DNA from: JABWCQ01 sp964587105
GTDB taxonomy: Bacteria; Electryoneota; RPQS01
Reading direction: 5' to 3'
Assembly (NCBI GenBank): GCA_964587105.1
Contig: CAZPKG010000001.1
Location: forward strand, 1-64,000
DNA: 64,000 bases
The notes under the pieces are model-generated. The model had not been told where the DNA came from. It did not search any database and was given only the letters and a program-made list of their open reading frames with translations. The translations under genes were made by a program, and so were the position numbers. Shown piece by piece: positions 17,461 through 26,416 of this stretch; the stretch's first letter is position 1; each line of letters opens with the position of its first letter.

Positions 17461-17488
17461 AAAAGAAGCGCGACATGAAAGCCGCGCC
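17461..17488 (-). terminator. Intrinsic terminator of the sucAB-lpd-GT operon
   Basis: Read on the minus strand, a 7-bp stem (GCGCGGC / GTCGCGC, one G-T pair) with a 6-nt loop is followed by TTCTTTTT. It lies about 37 nt beyond the glycosyltransferase stop. Confidence 0.7.
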
Positions 17489-17524
17489 AATCGTATTGCG
17501 TCTATCGTGACGCGCAAAACTGTA

Positions 17525-18355
17525 TTAAGTTCCCATCGGTATCGGAACGTCTGCCGAATTTAAGATTCGTGGTGATTTCTTGAACAAAGGAGAGCGAACA
17601 AGACCCCACTGTGCTAATTTGAATTTCAGCATCACCAAGACGGTCTGGATACCATACTTCGTACTGCGGCGAAAATTGATTGACGACGCCTCGTCAAAAT
17701 AGCGCGTCGGAATCGGCACGTCGCCAATCCGGAAGCCATGAAAGACACTCTGCGCCAGAAATTCCGAGTCAAATACAAAATCATCCGAATTGGAATGATA
17801 GTTAATTGTCTCCAAAACTTCCCGCGCGTAAGCTCGAAATCCCGTGTGCAAATCCCCTGCATTCTGACCCAGCATCACATTCTCAAAAATCGTGAGCATC
17901 CGGTTCGAGAGATATTTGTAAATCGGCATTCCGCCTTCAAGCGTCTCGCGCCGCGAACGAATGCGCGATCCCAAAATAACATCCACTGTCCCCGTCTTCA
18001 ACAAACTCACCACAGCGGGTGTGATTCGTCCGTCGTACTGGTAATCAGGATGAATCATCACGACAATATCCGCTCCGGTCTTCAAAGCCGTATCGTAACA
18101 GGTCTTCTGGTTTCCGCCGTAGCCTTTGTTCTGCTCGTGCCGAATTACCTTTATCCCAAGCGACCGCGCCACGTCCGCAGTGTTGTCTTTCGAACAGTCG
18201 TCAACCAGAATAAACTCGTCAACAGTACCTTCAGGAATGGATTTGTAGGTTCGCTCAATCGTGGATTCCGCATTGTAGGCGGGCATAACCACGACAACTT
18301 TGCGAATGTCGCGTTCAGGACGTTCCCGAAATTCTTCCAAACGGACAAAACCCAT
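17525..18355 (-). CDS. Family 2 glycosyltransferase (dolichol-P-mannose synthase-like)
   Basis: This 276-residue cytoplasmic GT2 enzyme has the GT-A core: 'VVVVMPAYNAESTI' for the nucleotide sugar, 'EFILVDDCSKDNT', and 'HPDYQYD' at the metal-binding position. 'DLHTGFRAYAREVL' and 'DSEFLAQSVFHGFRIGDVPIPTRY' are typical of the polyprenyl-phosphate mannosyl/glucosyltransferase branch. It lacks C-terminal membrane helices. It starts 9 nt after the lpd stop and has no clear RBS, so it is probably translated by coupling. The donor sugar and acceptor cannot be read from the sequence; a lipid-phosphate acceptor is likely from the family. Confidence 0.85.
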   Translation of the reverse strand: MGFVRLEEFRERPERDIRKVVVVMPAYNAESTIERTYKSIPEGTVDEFILVDDCSKDNTADVARSLGIKVIRHEQNKGYGGNQKTCYDTALKTGADIVVMIHPDYQYDGRITPAVVSLLKTGTVDVILGSRIRSRRETLEGGMPIYKYLSNRMLTIFENVMLGQNAGDLHTGFRAYAREVLETINYHSNSDDFVFDSEFLAQSVFHGFRIGDVPIPTRYFDEASSINFRRSTKYGIQTVLVMLKFKLAQWGLVRSPLFKKSPRILNSADVPIPMGT

Positions 18356-18364
18356 TCGTGTGCC

Positions 18365-19765
18365 TTACAAATGTAGTGATCGGTTTTCCGTCGCCGCCAG
18401 ACAGGCTTCCTTCATAGCTTCCGTGAAGGTCGGATGAGCGTGCGAGATTCTTGCGATGTCTTCCGCGCTCGCTCGATATTCCACCGCCACAACCGCTTCC
18501 GCAATCATGTCCGCCGCGCGAGCGCCAAACATGTGCACACCGAGAATTTCATCCGTCTCCTTGTCGGCCAAAACCTTCACAACACCTTCTGATTCGTTAG
18601 CCGCCCGCGCGCGCCCCAACGCCTTATACGGAAAGCTTCCGGTCTTATAAGCGCGGCCCGCCTGCTTCAATTCTTCTTCTGTATATCCAACACCCGCAAC
18701 TTCCGGCCATGTGTAAACCACCCACGGAATCGCGCGATAGTTGATATGTGGTTTTTGTCCAGCCAACAATTCCGCGACGAATACGCCCTCTTCCTCAGCC
18801 TTGTGCGCCAACATCGCGCCGCCAATCACGTCGCCAATCGCATAGATTCCCGGATGCGCCGTTTCCAAATGTTCATTCACTTTGATGAACCCGCGCGCGT
18901 CCGTCGAAACCTTCACAGTTTCAAGACCGAGCTTGTCGGTGTATGGTTTTCTTCCGACGGCCATCATGCAATAGTCGCCCGGCAGTTCAATCTCTTCACC
19001 ACTCGGAGTCTCAGCAGTGACTTTGATCTTCTTCCCCTTTGTATCGACCGCTTTGACCTTGTGCCCGAGATAGAGTTCAATGCCGATATTCTTGAGCGAT
19101 CGGCCCAACTCTTTTCCCATCGTGGAATCCATCGTCGGAATAGCCGAGTTCATAAACTCTACAATCCTTACCTTAGTCCCCAATCGAGCGTAAACCGAAC
19201 CCATTTCGCAGCCGATCACACCCGCGCCGATAATCACAAGCTCCTTCGGCACCGACTTCAATGCCAACGCCTCAGTCGAAGAGATGATTTTCGTCTTGTC
19301 GATCTTTGCAAACGGCAAATCAGCAGGTTTCGATCCGGTGGCGATGATCGCTTTCATGAACGAAATGTCCTGGCTGCTGCCGTCATCCTTGGTCACACGC
19401 AAGGATTCCGCGCCGAGAAAAGTTCCGTGTCCGTAGAACACGTCAATCTTATTCTTCTTCATCAAATACGCGACGCCCTTGGTGTTATCTGCCACAACCG
19501 CGTCTTTGCGCCCGCGCATCGTATCCCATTCAAGTTTCAATCCACTGACGCCGATTCCGTGCGTTTCGAAATGCTTCGCCGCCTGCATATACAATTCCGA
19601 AGAATCGAGCAGAGCTTTGGACGGAATACAGCCGACGTTTAAACAAGTGCCGCCCAGTGTCGGGTACTTCTCAACAAGGGCGACCTTCATTTTCAATTGC
19701 GCCGCGCGAATCGCCGCGACATAGCCGCCGGGGCCTGACCCGACGACAACTAAATCGTATTTCAT
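18365..19765 (-). CDS. lpdA: Dihydrolipoyl dehydrogenase (E3)
   Basis: This 466-residue flavoprotein reoxidises the dihydrolipoyl groups of E2 and passes electrons to NAD. It has the FAD-binding 'VVVGSGPGGYVAA', the redox disulfide C41/C46 in 'GGTCLNVGCIPSK', an NAD-binding 'VIIGAGVIGCEMGSVYARLG', the second FAD motif 'GIYAIGDVIGGAMLAHKAEEEG', and the C-terminal His-Glu pair in 'HAHPTFTEA'. Its length is normal for the family. It lies third in the sucA-sucB-lpd order, which assigns it to the 2-oxoglutarate dehydrogenase complex, although it may also serve other complexes. Confidence 0.95.
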   Translation of the reverse strand: MKYDLVVVGSGPGGYVAAIRAAQLKMKVALVEKYPTLGGTCLNVGCIPSKALLDSSELYMQAAKHFETHGIGVSGLKLEWDTMRGRKDAVVADNTKGVAYLMKKNKIDVFYGHGTFLGAESLRVTKDDGSSQDISFMKAIIATGSKPADLPFAKIDKTKIISSTEALALKSVPKELVIIGAGVIGCEMGSVYARLGTKVRIVEFMNSAIPTMDSTMGKELGRSLKNIGIELYLGHKVKAVDTKGKKIKVTAETPSGEEIELPGDYCMMAVGRKPYTDKLGLETVKVSTDARGFIKVNEHLETAHPGIYAIGDVIGGAMLAHKAEEEGVFVAELLAGQKPHINYRAIPWVVYTWPEVAGVGYTEEELKQAGRAYKTGSFPYKALGRARAANESEGVVKVLADKETDEILGVHMFGARAADMIAEAVVAVEYRASAEDIARISHAHPTFTEAMKEACLAATENRSLHL

Positions 19766-19800
19766 TATTCTACTAAGTTGAGAAGTGCTTCTTATGTCTT

Positions 19801-19843
19801 TTCCCCTTCTCCATTTATGGGGAAGGGGTTAGGGGATGGGGTC
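19801..19843. repeat. 43-bp palindromic repeat, copy 1
   Basis: This G/C-tract hairpin element has an arm CCCCTTCTCCAT facing ATGGGGAAGGGG (12 bp with one T-G pair), followed by AGGGGATGGGGTC. The same 43 bp occur at 25045-25087 with only two differences. It lies directly after the sucB stop codon on the minus strand. The form is that of REP-like intergenic repeats. Confidence 0.8.
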
Positions 19844-19845
19844 TG

Positions 19846-21135
19846 CTAAACCTGCAGCAACAATCGCACGGGGTTTTCCAAACTCTCTTTCACACGGACG
19901 AGAAATCCGACAGACTCCCGCCCGTCGATAATCCGGTGATCATAGCTCATTGCTACATACATCATCGGACGAATCACAACTTGACCGTTCAACGCGATAG
20001 GCCGCTCTTCGATCTTATGCATGCCCAAGATCGCGCTCTGCGGCGGATTCAAAATCGGCGTGGACATCAGCGAGCCGAACACACCGCCGTTTGAAATCGT
20101 GTAGGTGCCGCCGGTCATCTCGTCAATCGTGAGTTGATTGTTTCGCGCACGTGCGGCAAGCCGCTCTATTTCCATTTCTATCTGAGCCAACGTCATGCTC
20201 TCGGCATTGCGCACGACCGGTACAACCAATCCCTTCGGAGCTTGCACAGCGACGCCCATATCCACATAGTCGTGATAGACAACTTCATCACCCTCGATGG
20301 ACGCGTTTACCGCCGGGAAATACTTTAAGGCTTCCGTCACTGCCTTGACGAAGAACGACATGAAACCTAATCTCACGCCATGCTGCTGCTCGAATTTCTC
20401 TTTGTAATCCTTGCGCAGTTGCATCAGGTTGGACATATCCACTTCATTAAATGTCGTCAGCATTGCCGTCGTTTGACGCACAGACACCAAACGCTCCGCA
20501 ACCTTCTGCCTGAGGTGCGACATCTTCTCGCGTCGCTCAATGCGCTCACCGGTATAAGCGACTTTAGCAACTTGCGGCGGCATATGCGAGGGAGCCGCGG
20601 CCTTTGCAGGAGCAGGAGCGGGTGCACTCGCGGCCGGAGCAACAGGAGCGGTTGTCACAACCGGAGTCGGGGCCATCTTTGGAGCAGCAGCCGCGCGCTG
20701 AGCATCTTCTTTCGTCACACGACCTGCCTTGCCGCTGCCGTTTGACACGTCGCTGGAACTCATCCCCGCTTCGCGCAGAATCTTATCCGCCGCAGGTGAC
20801 GCAATCTTAGTAGCCGTCGTTGTCGCGGCAACTGGAGCCGCAGCTTTTTGCTCAGCCTTCACCGGTGCCGCTTCAACTTTCGCCGGAGCCGAACCCGCCG
20901 TTGCCGATTCATCAATCGTGCAGGCCAGCGCGCCAACCTTAACCGTTGTGCCTTGCGGAATTAAAATCTTCAGCACACCGCTGCTTTCGGCTGACACTGA
21001 GAGCGTTGCCTTCTCCGATTCGATCTCGAAGAGTTCGTCGTTAATCTGCACAAACGATCCGTCGGCCTTCAGCCAATTCGAGATCGTCACTTCACTAACC
21101 GATTCGCCCGGACTCGGGACTTTCACTTCAAGCAT
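19846..21135 (-). CDS. sucB: Dihydrolipoyllysine succinyltransferase (E2)
   Basis: This 429-residue protein has three parts. A lipoyl domain (residues 1-75) carries the attachment lysine K42 in 'IESEKATL'. An E3/E1-binding segment (about 118-155, 'SPAADKILREAG...KAGRVTKEDAQRA') sits between Ala/Pro-rich linkers. The catalytic core ends with the active-site 'YDHRIIDGRESVGF'. It moves the succinyl group from E1 to coenzyme A. The succinyl rather than acetyl assignment rests on its place directly after sucA and on the single lipoyl domain. The 54-nt gap to sucA and the 80-nt gap to lpd, which holds a palindromic repeat, fit one operon. Confidence 0.95.
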   Translation of the reverse strand: MLEVKVPSPGESVSEVTISNWLKADGSFVQINDELFEIESEKATLSVSAESSGVLKILIPQGTTVKVGALACTIDESATAGSAPAKVEAAPVKAEQKAAAPVAATTTATKIASPAADKILREAGMSSSDVSNGSGKAGRVTKEDAQRAAAAPKMAPTPVVTTAPVAPAASAPAPAPAKAAAPSHMPPQVAKVAYTGERIERREKMSHLRQKVAERLVSVRQTTAMLTTFNEVDMSNLMQLRKDYKEKFEQQHGVRLGFMSFFVKAVTEALKYFPAVNASIEGDEVVYHDYVDMGVAVQAPKGLVVPVVRNAESMTLAQIEMEIERLAARARNNQLTIDEMTGGTYTISNGGVFGSLMSTPILNPPQSAILGMHKIEERPIALNGQVVIRPMMYVAMSYDHRIIDGRESVGFLVRVKESLENPVRLLLQV

Positions 21136-21189
21136 AGTCTATGTATTTCCTAATTTCGCCGTGCGTGGGCGTCTCGCCCCGCCGGAATC

Positions 21190-23904
21190 TTATTGTTCAA
21201 ATACTCGCTCAACCAAATCGGCCAACTCCCGTTCGTGTAATTCCGGGAAGCCAACCGACGGTGTGCACGATTCAGGACGCGACAGCACTTTGAGTTTGGT
21301 CAAGTCAAACTTGCGGTTCAAGAACGGCCAGCAGCCAAGATTTTCAGGCTCTTCCTGTGCCCACACAAACTCGGCCTTTGGATAGCGTGCGATAACTTCC
21401 TGAAGCTGCGTTGTCGGCAGCGGGAAAATCTGTTCGAGTCTCACCAATGCAACGTCTTTGCGCTCCGCGTCACGTTGTTTCTTCACCAAATCGTAGTAGA
21501 ACTTGCCCATACACAGCACGACACGCTTAACGTTCTTCGGTGTCGTCCATGTGTCGTCGAGCACTTCCTGATAACTCTTGCCCGGCCCGAAATCTTCAAT
21601 CGGACTCACACACAACGGATGACGCAGCGGGCTCTTCGGAGCGAGCACAACTAACGGAGTTCTAAACGGGCGATGCAGTTGCCGTCTCAGCAAATGAAAG
21701 AAATTCGCCGGGCTTGTGCCTGCGGTCACCTGCATATTTGTGCCCGCGCACATTTCGAGGAACCGCTCCACGCGGCACGACGAATGCTCCGGCCCTTGTC
21801 CTTCCGAGCCGTGCGGGAGCAGCAGCACCAATCCATTCGCGCGGCGCCATTTTTGTTCCGCTCCGGCAATGAATTGATCAACGATAATCTGCGCGCCGTT
21901 AAAGAAATCGCCAAACTGAGCTTCCCACAATGTCAGCGCGTGCGGCGAAGTCATCGCGTAGCCATATTCGTAACCCATCACACCGTATTCCGACAGAATC
22001 GAATTCCAAATCTCGAATTTCGCCTGCTTCTTGCTGATGTGATCGAGCGGATAATACTCTTCATCCGAATCTTCCACACGCACCATCGCATGACGATGCG
22101 AGAACGTTCCGCGCTTCGTGTCCTGACCTGAGATGCGCACATTATGGCCCTCTTCGCACAACGAGGCATAGGCCAGCAATTCGCCCATCGCCCAATCGAA
22201 CCTGCCTTCCGTCACCATTTTGCGGCGATCCAGGAATATGCGCTCGACTTTAGCTATGAACTTCTTATCTTCGGGAAGTCTGGTAATAGCCTGTGCAATG
22301 CGCTTCAAGTCTTTCAGATCAACTCCCGTTTCCGGAGATTTCAGAAAATCTTCAGGCTTCGAGAACCGCAAACCCTCCCAGCGATCCTTCATCGAACTCG
22401 GCGCCATTGATTCGGACACGTCCTTGGCGCTCTTAAAATCGTTCTCAAGTCGACCGCGGAAATTCTTCTCAATCTCTTTGGACTCGTCTGCCGCAATTGA
22501 ACCTTCATCGGCCAATTTCTGCGCGTAGATTTGCATCGGGTCGGGATGCGCCGCAATGGCTTTGTAAAGTACGGGCTGCGTGAAGCGCGGCTCGTCACCT
22601 TCGTTGTGACCGTGCTTGCGATAGCCGAGAATATCAATGAACACGTCCCGCTGGAATTCCTGCCTGAACTCAAGCGCAAGTTCCACCGTGTAAATCACTG
22701 CTTCCACGTCGTCGCCGTTCACGTGGAACACGGGCGACAGTGTGGTCTTCGCTACGTCCGTGCAATAGGTACTCGAGCGCGCTTCGATGTAATTCGTCGT
22801 GAAGCCCACTTGGTTATTCAACACGATGTGCATCGAGCCGCCCGTTTTGTAAGCGTCAACTTGCGACATTTGCAAGAGTTCATACACAATGCCCTGACCC
22901 GCAACGGCCGAATCACCGTGCACCAAAATCGGCAGCACCTTACGGTAATCCGACTTGTGCGATTGATCGGCTTTCGCGCGGCACGCTCCGGCGACAATCG
23001 GATTGATCGCTTCCAAGTGGGACGGATTAGGCATAACCGTCAAATGCACCGGGTTTCCCGCGCGCGTTTTCTTATCCACCGAATGACCCAAGTGATACTT
23101 CACGTCGCCCGAAAACGGCGCGTCGGTGTATTGCTTACCTTCGAACTCATTGAAGATGTGGCGGTAATCTTTGTCCAGAATGTTGGTCAGAATATTTAAC
23201 CTACCGCGATGCGCCATGCCAATCACGAAATCGCGAATCCCCAGTGCTGCGCCATGCTCAACCAAAGCATCCATCGCCGGAACGAAAGTCTCAAGCCCCT
23301 CCAGTGAAAATCGCTTCTGGCCCACGAACCGTTGGTGCATGAATTTCTCCAGCACTACGGCTTGAGTGAGCATCGTCAGTGTGTGACGTTTTGCATCGAG
23401 CGTAAAATGTCTGCGGTTGTGCGTGCTCTCCATGCGATCCTGAAGCCATTCAAGCACTTTCGGATCGCGCATATAGACCCATTCCGCTCCCACCGAGTGG
23501 CAATAGGTCTCATCGAGCAATTGAATAATCTCGCGCAGCGGCGCCGGACCGATGCCGACGTTCGTTCCAGCTTGGAACACACGGTCGAGGTCCTTCTCGC
23601 TCAAGCCGAAATTTTCCAGAATCAGTTTGCCGCCGTAGTCGCGGCGTTTGCGAACTGGATTCGTCTTCGTGAACAAGTGACCACGTTGCCGATAGGCCGC
23701 GATCAGATTGATCACCTTGAATTCCTTCTCGTATTCTTCGGGAGCCTGTTGTACCGCGTGCCCATTTAGCGAGCGTGCGAACTCAAATCCCTCGAAGAAT
23801 TTTCTCCAACCCTGATCCACGTTTTCAGGTTCTTGACGATACTTCTCGTAAATATCGTCAATCACCCCCGGATCAGCGTTCACCAAAAATGATAGGTCTG
23901 CCAT
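21190..23904 (-). CDS. sucA: 2-oxoglutarate dehydrogenase E1
   Basis: This 904-residue thiamine-diphosphate enzyme decarboxylates 2-oxoglutarate and succinylates the lipoyl arm of E2. The length fits SucA (about 930). The N-terminal 'FLVNADPGVIDDIYEKYRQEP' region, 'DFVIGMAHRGRLNIL', 'HLGHSVDKKT', 'NPSHLEAINPIVAGACRAK', 'VHGDSAVAGQGIVYE', 'GYRKHGHNEGDEP', 'TFSHRHAMV' and 'RRANGLVLLLPHGSEGQGPEHSS' are all characteristic. It is the first gene of the operon sucA-sucB-lpd-glycosyltransferase. No strong RBS precedes ATG 23904. The leader (23905 onward, minus strand) can form competing hairpins. Confidence 0.96.
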   Translation of the reverse strand: MADLSFLVNADPGVIDDIYEKYRQEPENVDQGWRKFFEGFEFARSLNGHAVQQAPEEYEKEFKVINLIAAYRQRGHLFTKTNPVRKRRDYGGKLILENFGLSEKDLDRVFQAGTNVGIGPAPLREIIQLLDETYCHSVGAEWVYMRDPKVLEWLQDRMESTHNRRHFTLDAKRHTLTMLTQAVVLEKFMHQRFVGQKRFSLEGLETFVPAMDALVEHGAALGIRDFVIGMAHRGRLNILTNILDKDYRHIFNEFEGKQYTDAPFSGDVKYHLGHSVDKKTRAGNPVHLTVMPNPSHLEAINPIVAGACRAKADQSHKSDYRKVLPILVHGDSAVAGQGIVYELLQMSQVDAYKTGGSMHIVLNNQVGFTTNYIEARSSTYCTDVAKTTLSPVFHVNGDDVEAVIYTVELALEFRQEFQRDVFIDILGYRKHGHNEGDEPRFTQPVLYKAIAAHPDPMQIYAQKLADEGSIAADESKEIEKNFRGRLENDFKSAKDVSESMAPSSMKDRWEGLRFSKPEDFLKSPETGVDLKDLKRIAQAITRLPEDKKFIAKVERIFLDRRKMVTEGRFDWAMGELLAYASLCEEGHNVRISGQDTKRGTFSHRHAMVRVEDSDEEYYPLDHISKKQAKFEIWNSILSEYGVMGYEYGYAMTSPHALTLWEAQFGDFFNGAQIIVDQFIAGAEQKWRRANGLVLLLPHGSEGQGPEHSSCRVERFLEMCAGTNMQVTAGTSPANFFHLLRRQLHRPFRTPLVVLAPKSPLRHPLCVSPIEDFGPGKSYQEVLDDTWTTPKNVKRVVLCMGKFYYDLVKKQRDAERKDVALVRLEQIFPLPTTQLQEVIARYPKAEFVWAQEEPENLGCWPFLNRKFDLTKLKVLSRPESCTPSVGFPELHERELADLVERVFEQ

Positions 23905-23950
23905 GTGTGTATTCTAAAAATTTCGATTTGTTTCTTAAGCACCAACGAAA

Positions 23951-23997
23951 ATGCAGTGCATTCGCGCCAGCGAACTGGGTCCAGCGTTCACGCTGGC
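23951..23997 (-). promoter_or_regulatory. Structured leader upstream of sucA
   Basis: Two copies of CCAGCG (23967-23972 and 23981-23986) face a single CGCTGG (23991-23996), so two mutually exclusive hairpins can form, and an 11-bp palindrome ATGCAGTGCAT lies next to them (23951-23961). It could be a leader switch or a regulator site. No known riboswitch was recognised and no function can be assigned. Confidence 0.3.
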
Positions 23998-24155
23998 ATA
24001 GAGTTTACGAATTTCCCCTGCAATACTCAACTTTTTGCGCAGTGAATTACTCCTGTTAGACTCCCATAACAATCATTTGCCTTTCCCCCTGAATTTCGCC
24101 ATCTTTTAGGACCCACATTACGAATAAACAACACTTTTCAATAGGAGTCGTAAGT

Positions 24156-24971
24156 ATGGAAACCTACCGACCTGTACCCAATGCGAGTGCAATACTCAAA
24201 GTTATTGGGGCAATCATCGTTGTTATCCTGATTTTCCGCTGCTTCACCGTTGTCCCTGCTGGGCACGTTGGAGTCGTGGATTTTCTCGGCAGCGTGTCAA
24301 GCGAAACGCTGAAGCCCGGCGTGAATGTCAGAAATCCCTTTGCAGCCGTTCACAAGTTTTCTGTCAAGACTCAGGAGACCAAAGAGGTCATGGTCGTCCC
24401 CTCCAAAGAGGGACTGTCCGTGACTCTTGAAGTCTCTGTTCTCTATCACCTTAACCCTGAAACTGCGGCTGAGGTTTACAAGACGATTGGTCCGGATTAT
24501 CAGACGATTATTCTCGAACCAAATTTCCGTTCGATCACTCGCGGAGTCACGGCAGGCTACGAAGCCCGCGCACTTTACACCTCCGAGCGCGAGGTCTTGG
24601 CGCAACAAATCAAGAGCGAGCTTGAGAAGACCGTCGAGCCAAGAGGGATTACCATCGAAGCCACTCCGCTCCGTCAGGTCAGCCTGCCTCCGAATCTGAC
24701 GGCCTCTATCGAGCAGAAGCTCCAATCCGAGCAGGAATCCCAGAGAATGCAGTTCATTTTGACCAAAGAATCCCAGGAGGCTGACCGCAAACGCATCGAG
24801 GCCCAGGGTATTGCCGACTTCCAGAAGATTGTCTCGCTCGGTCTAAACGACCAATTCCTCCGCTGGAAAGGCATCGAAGCTACTGAAAAATTAGCTACTT
24901 CACCAAATGCCAAGACCGTTGTAGTCGGCTCGGGTAAAGATGGCTTACCCATAATACTCGGCAATCAGTAG
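24156..24971 (+). CDS. Prohibitin-like SPFH membrane protein
   Basis: This 271-residue protein has one N-terminal membrane helix (about 15-34, 'IGAIIVVILIFRCFTVVPAG'). An SPFH/PHB domain follows ('GHVGVVDFLGSVSSETLKPG', 'SVTLEVSVLYHLNPETA', 'VEPRGITIEATPLRQVSLP'), then a charged helical stretch that should form a coiled coil ('SIEQKLQSEQESQRMQF...EADRKRIEAQG'). Members assemble into large rings at the membrane and guard proteases such as FtsH or organise membrane domains. The start has a clear RBS (AGGAG, 7-8 nt). It is divergent from sucA and followed by a terminator, so monocistronic. Confidence 0.9.
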   Translation: METYRPVPNASAILKVIGAIIVVILIFRCFTVVPAGHVGVVDFLGSVSSETLKPGVNVRNPFAAVHKFSVKTQETKEVMVVPSKEGLSVTLEVSVLYHLNPETAAEVYKTIGPDYQTIILEPNFRSITRGVTAGYEARALYTSEREVLAQQIKSELEKTVEPRGITIEATPLRQVSLPPNLTASIEQKLQSEQESQRMQFILTKESQEADRKRIEAQGIADFQKIVSLGLNDQFLRWKGIEATEKLATSPNAKTVVVGSGKDGLPIILGNQ

Positions 24972-25002
24972 GCCAAAGTCAAGTTATTTCGTATTATTAC
25001 GA

Positions 25003-25043
25003 AACAGAGAAGAGGCAGCCACAAGGCTGCCTCTCTGTTCTTT
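25003..25043 (+). terminator. Intrinsic terminator after the prohibitin-like gene
   Basis: A 10-bp stem AGAGGCAGCC / GGCTGCCTCT with loop ACAA is extended by an outer AACAG/CTGTT pairing and followed by CTTTATT. Confidence 0.8.
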
Positions 25044-25044
25044 A

Positions 25045-25087
25045 TTCCCCTTCTCCATTTATGGGGAAGGGGCAAGGGGATGGGGTC
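25045..25087. repeat. 43-bp palindromic repeat, copy 2
   Basis: This is the second copy of the element at 19801-19843 (41 of 43 positions identical). It again sits at the stop codon of a minus-strand gene; here its last two bases overlap the TGA of the DoxX gene. Confidence 0.8.
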
Positions 25088-25496
25088 AGACAAATCTCCG
25101 GTCAGCTGCGTACTTTCCGCCGCCGATGAACATCAGAGCGAAAGCGCAGGCGAAGTAGAGTGTTGAGAGTTCCCACTCCCCGAATCCACCACCGAATTTT
25201 TTGTAAGTTGCCGTTGCCATGGTGAAGGCAATGAAGAATCCCCAAACGCGTGTCCCAAGCCCGAGAGCAAGGCACACTCCGCCTACAAGTTCGCTAATCG
25301 AGGCGGCCCAAGCAAACACGTCCGGGTAGGGAAACCCGATCTTGGCTACTCCTTCGATAAAGCCTGCCGACGGCGGCATCTTATTTATGCCGTGTCCGAA
25401 GGCCAGTCCCAAACCGGCTATCAGTCTCATCACCAACAGCCCGAAATTCGCGGCATCCGACTTCATGGATTCGCCGCCGAACAAAAATGCTTTCAC
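25086..25496 (-). CDS. DoxX family membrane protein
   Basis: This 136-residue protein has four predicted membrane helices (about 18-36, 56-75, 80-100, 108-125) and the DoxX signature 'VMRLIAGLGLAFGHGINKM'. The start is GTG 25496, preceded by GGAGGAG. DoxX-type proteins are linked to thiol or quinone redox steps in several bacteria, but the family is broad and no activity can be assigned here. It is divergent from the racemase gene and stands alone. Confidence 0.85.
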   Translation of the reverse strand: MKAFLFGGESMKSDAANFGLLVMRLIAGLGLAFGHGINKMPPSAGFIEGVAKIGFPYPDVFAWAASISELVGGVCLALGLGTRVWGFFIAFTMATATYKKFGGGFGEWELSTLYFACAFALMFIGGGKYAADRRFV

Positions 25497-25572
25497 TTGT
25501 CTCCTCCCGCCGATTGTCTTTCTATCTTCGAATCCTTAGATTTAGTAAACGGCAATATACAAAAGTTCACAC

Positions 25573-26265
25573 ATGAAAACACTCGGTCTAATCGGCGGCA
25601 CCACGTGGCACTCGACGGTGGATTACTATAAGCTGCTTAACAAGCTGACGCATGAGCGGCTTGGCGGACTAAATTCCGCTCGGCTCATTATGCACTCGAT
25701 GAACTTTCAAGAGTTTTTTTCCGACAACCAACAGAACGGGTGGGACTCCACAGAACGGTTTCTTGTGCCGATTGCCCGCTCGCTTGAGCAGGCGGGGGCG
25801 GAAGCGCTGATTTTATGTGCCAACACTCCGCATATGGTTGCACCGGGAGTTCAGGCCGCTATCGGGATTCCATTGATTCATATCGCCGAAGAAACCGCAC
25901 TTGTCATCAAACAGAAAAATCAATCTCGCGTGGCGCTGTTGGGCACAATCTACACAATGGAGCAGCCGTTTTATCGAGACACTTTAGCCAAACACGGCAT
26001 TGAAATTATCGTTCCGGAAAAGTCCGAGCGCGAATGGCTGCACCACACCGTTGTCTATGAGTTTGGTGTGGGCATTTTCAAGGACGAGACAAAACGGCGC
26101 TACCTCGACATCATGGAAACGCTGAAACAGCAGGGTGCGCAAGGCGTTATTTTGGGCTGCACGGAAATTCCCATGCTCGTCAAGCCGGAAGAATGCCCGA
26201 TGACTGCTTATGATACCACGCTAATTCATTGCACTGCCGCAGTGAATTGGATGCTCGAGATGTAA
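25573..26265 (+). CDS. Aspartate/glutamate racemase family protein
   Basis: This 230-residue enzyme of the cofactor-independent Asp/Glu racemase family has 'LGLIGGTTWHSTVDYY' at the N terminus. The two catalytic cysteines are C82 in 'ILCANTPH' and C196 in 'ILGCTEIP'. It inverts aspartate, glutamate or a related amino acid; the exact substrate is not evident. D-amino acids feed peptidoglycan and other polymers. The RBS is weak. Neither neighbour suggests a pathway. Confidence 0.88.
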   Translation: MKTLGLIGGTTWHSTVDYYKLLNKLTHERLGGLNSARLIMHSMNFQEFFSDNQQNGWDSTERFLVPIARSLEQAGAEALILCANTPHMVAPGVQAAIGIPLIHIAEETALVIKQKNQSRVALLGTIYTMEQPFYRDTLAKHGIEIIVPEKSEREWLHHTVVYEFGVGIFKDETKRRYLDIMETLKQQGAQGVILGCTEIPMLVKPEECPMTAYDTTLIHCTAAVNWMLEM

Positions 26266-26376
26266 GTCTGACCAAGTTTCATCTGCGACTCGTTGCCGCA
26301 GGGGAAAGAGCTTCCTATGTGAATTTCGTTAAGTCAATCTAAAACAATAAGTAATGGTTCTTAGCTTGATTCTTGC

Positions 26377-26405
26377 TTGACTTTATTACGAAAAGCGATT
26401 ACATT
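26377..26405 (+). promoter_or_regulatory. Possible sigma70-type promoter of the PadR gene
   Basis: TTGACT and TACATT are spaced by 17 nt. The -10 box ends only 11 nt before the ATG, so the transcript would be nearly leaderless and the AAAGG in between could not act fully as an RBS; this lowers confidence. Confidence 0.35.
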
Positions 26406-26416
26406 AAAGGTAAACG

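Noticed and set aside
18746..19642. Open frame of 298 codons antisense to lpd
   Set aside because: The minus-strand frame is a complete dihydrolipoyl dehydrogenase; the antisense peptide is His/Arg-rich without domains.
20729..21385. Long open frame of 218 codons antisense to sucB and the end of sucA
   Set aside because: It mirrors the Ala/Pro-rich linker and lipoyl region of sucB; composition-driven shadow with no RBS.
24156..24971. Assignment of the SPFH protein as HflC or HflK
   Set aside because: There is no paired partner gene, and the motifs fit the prohibitin branch better.
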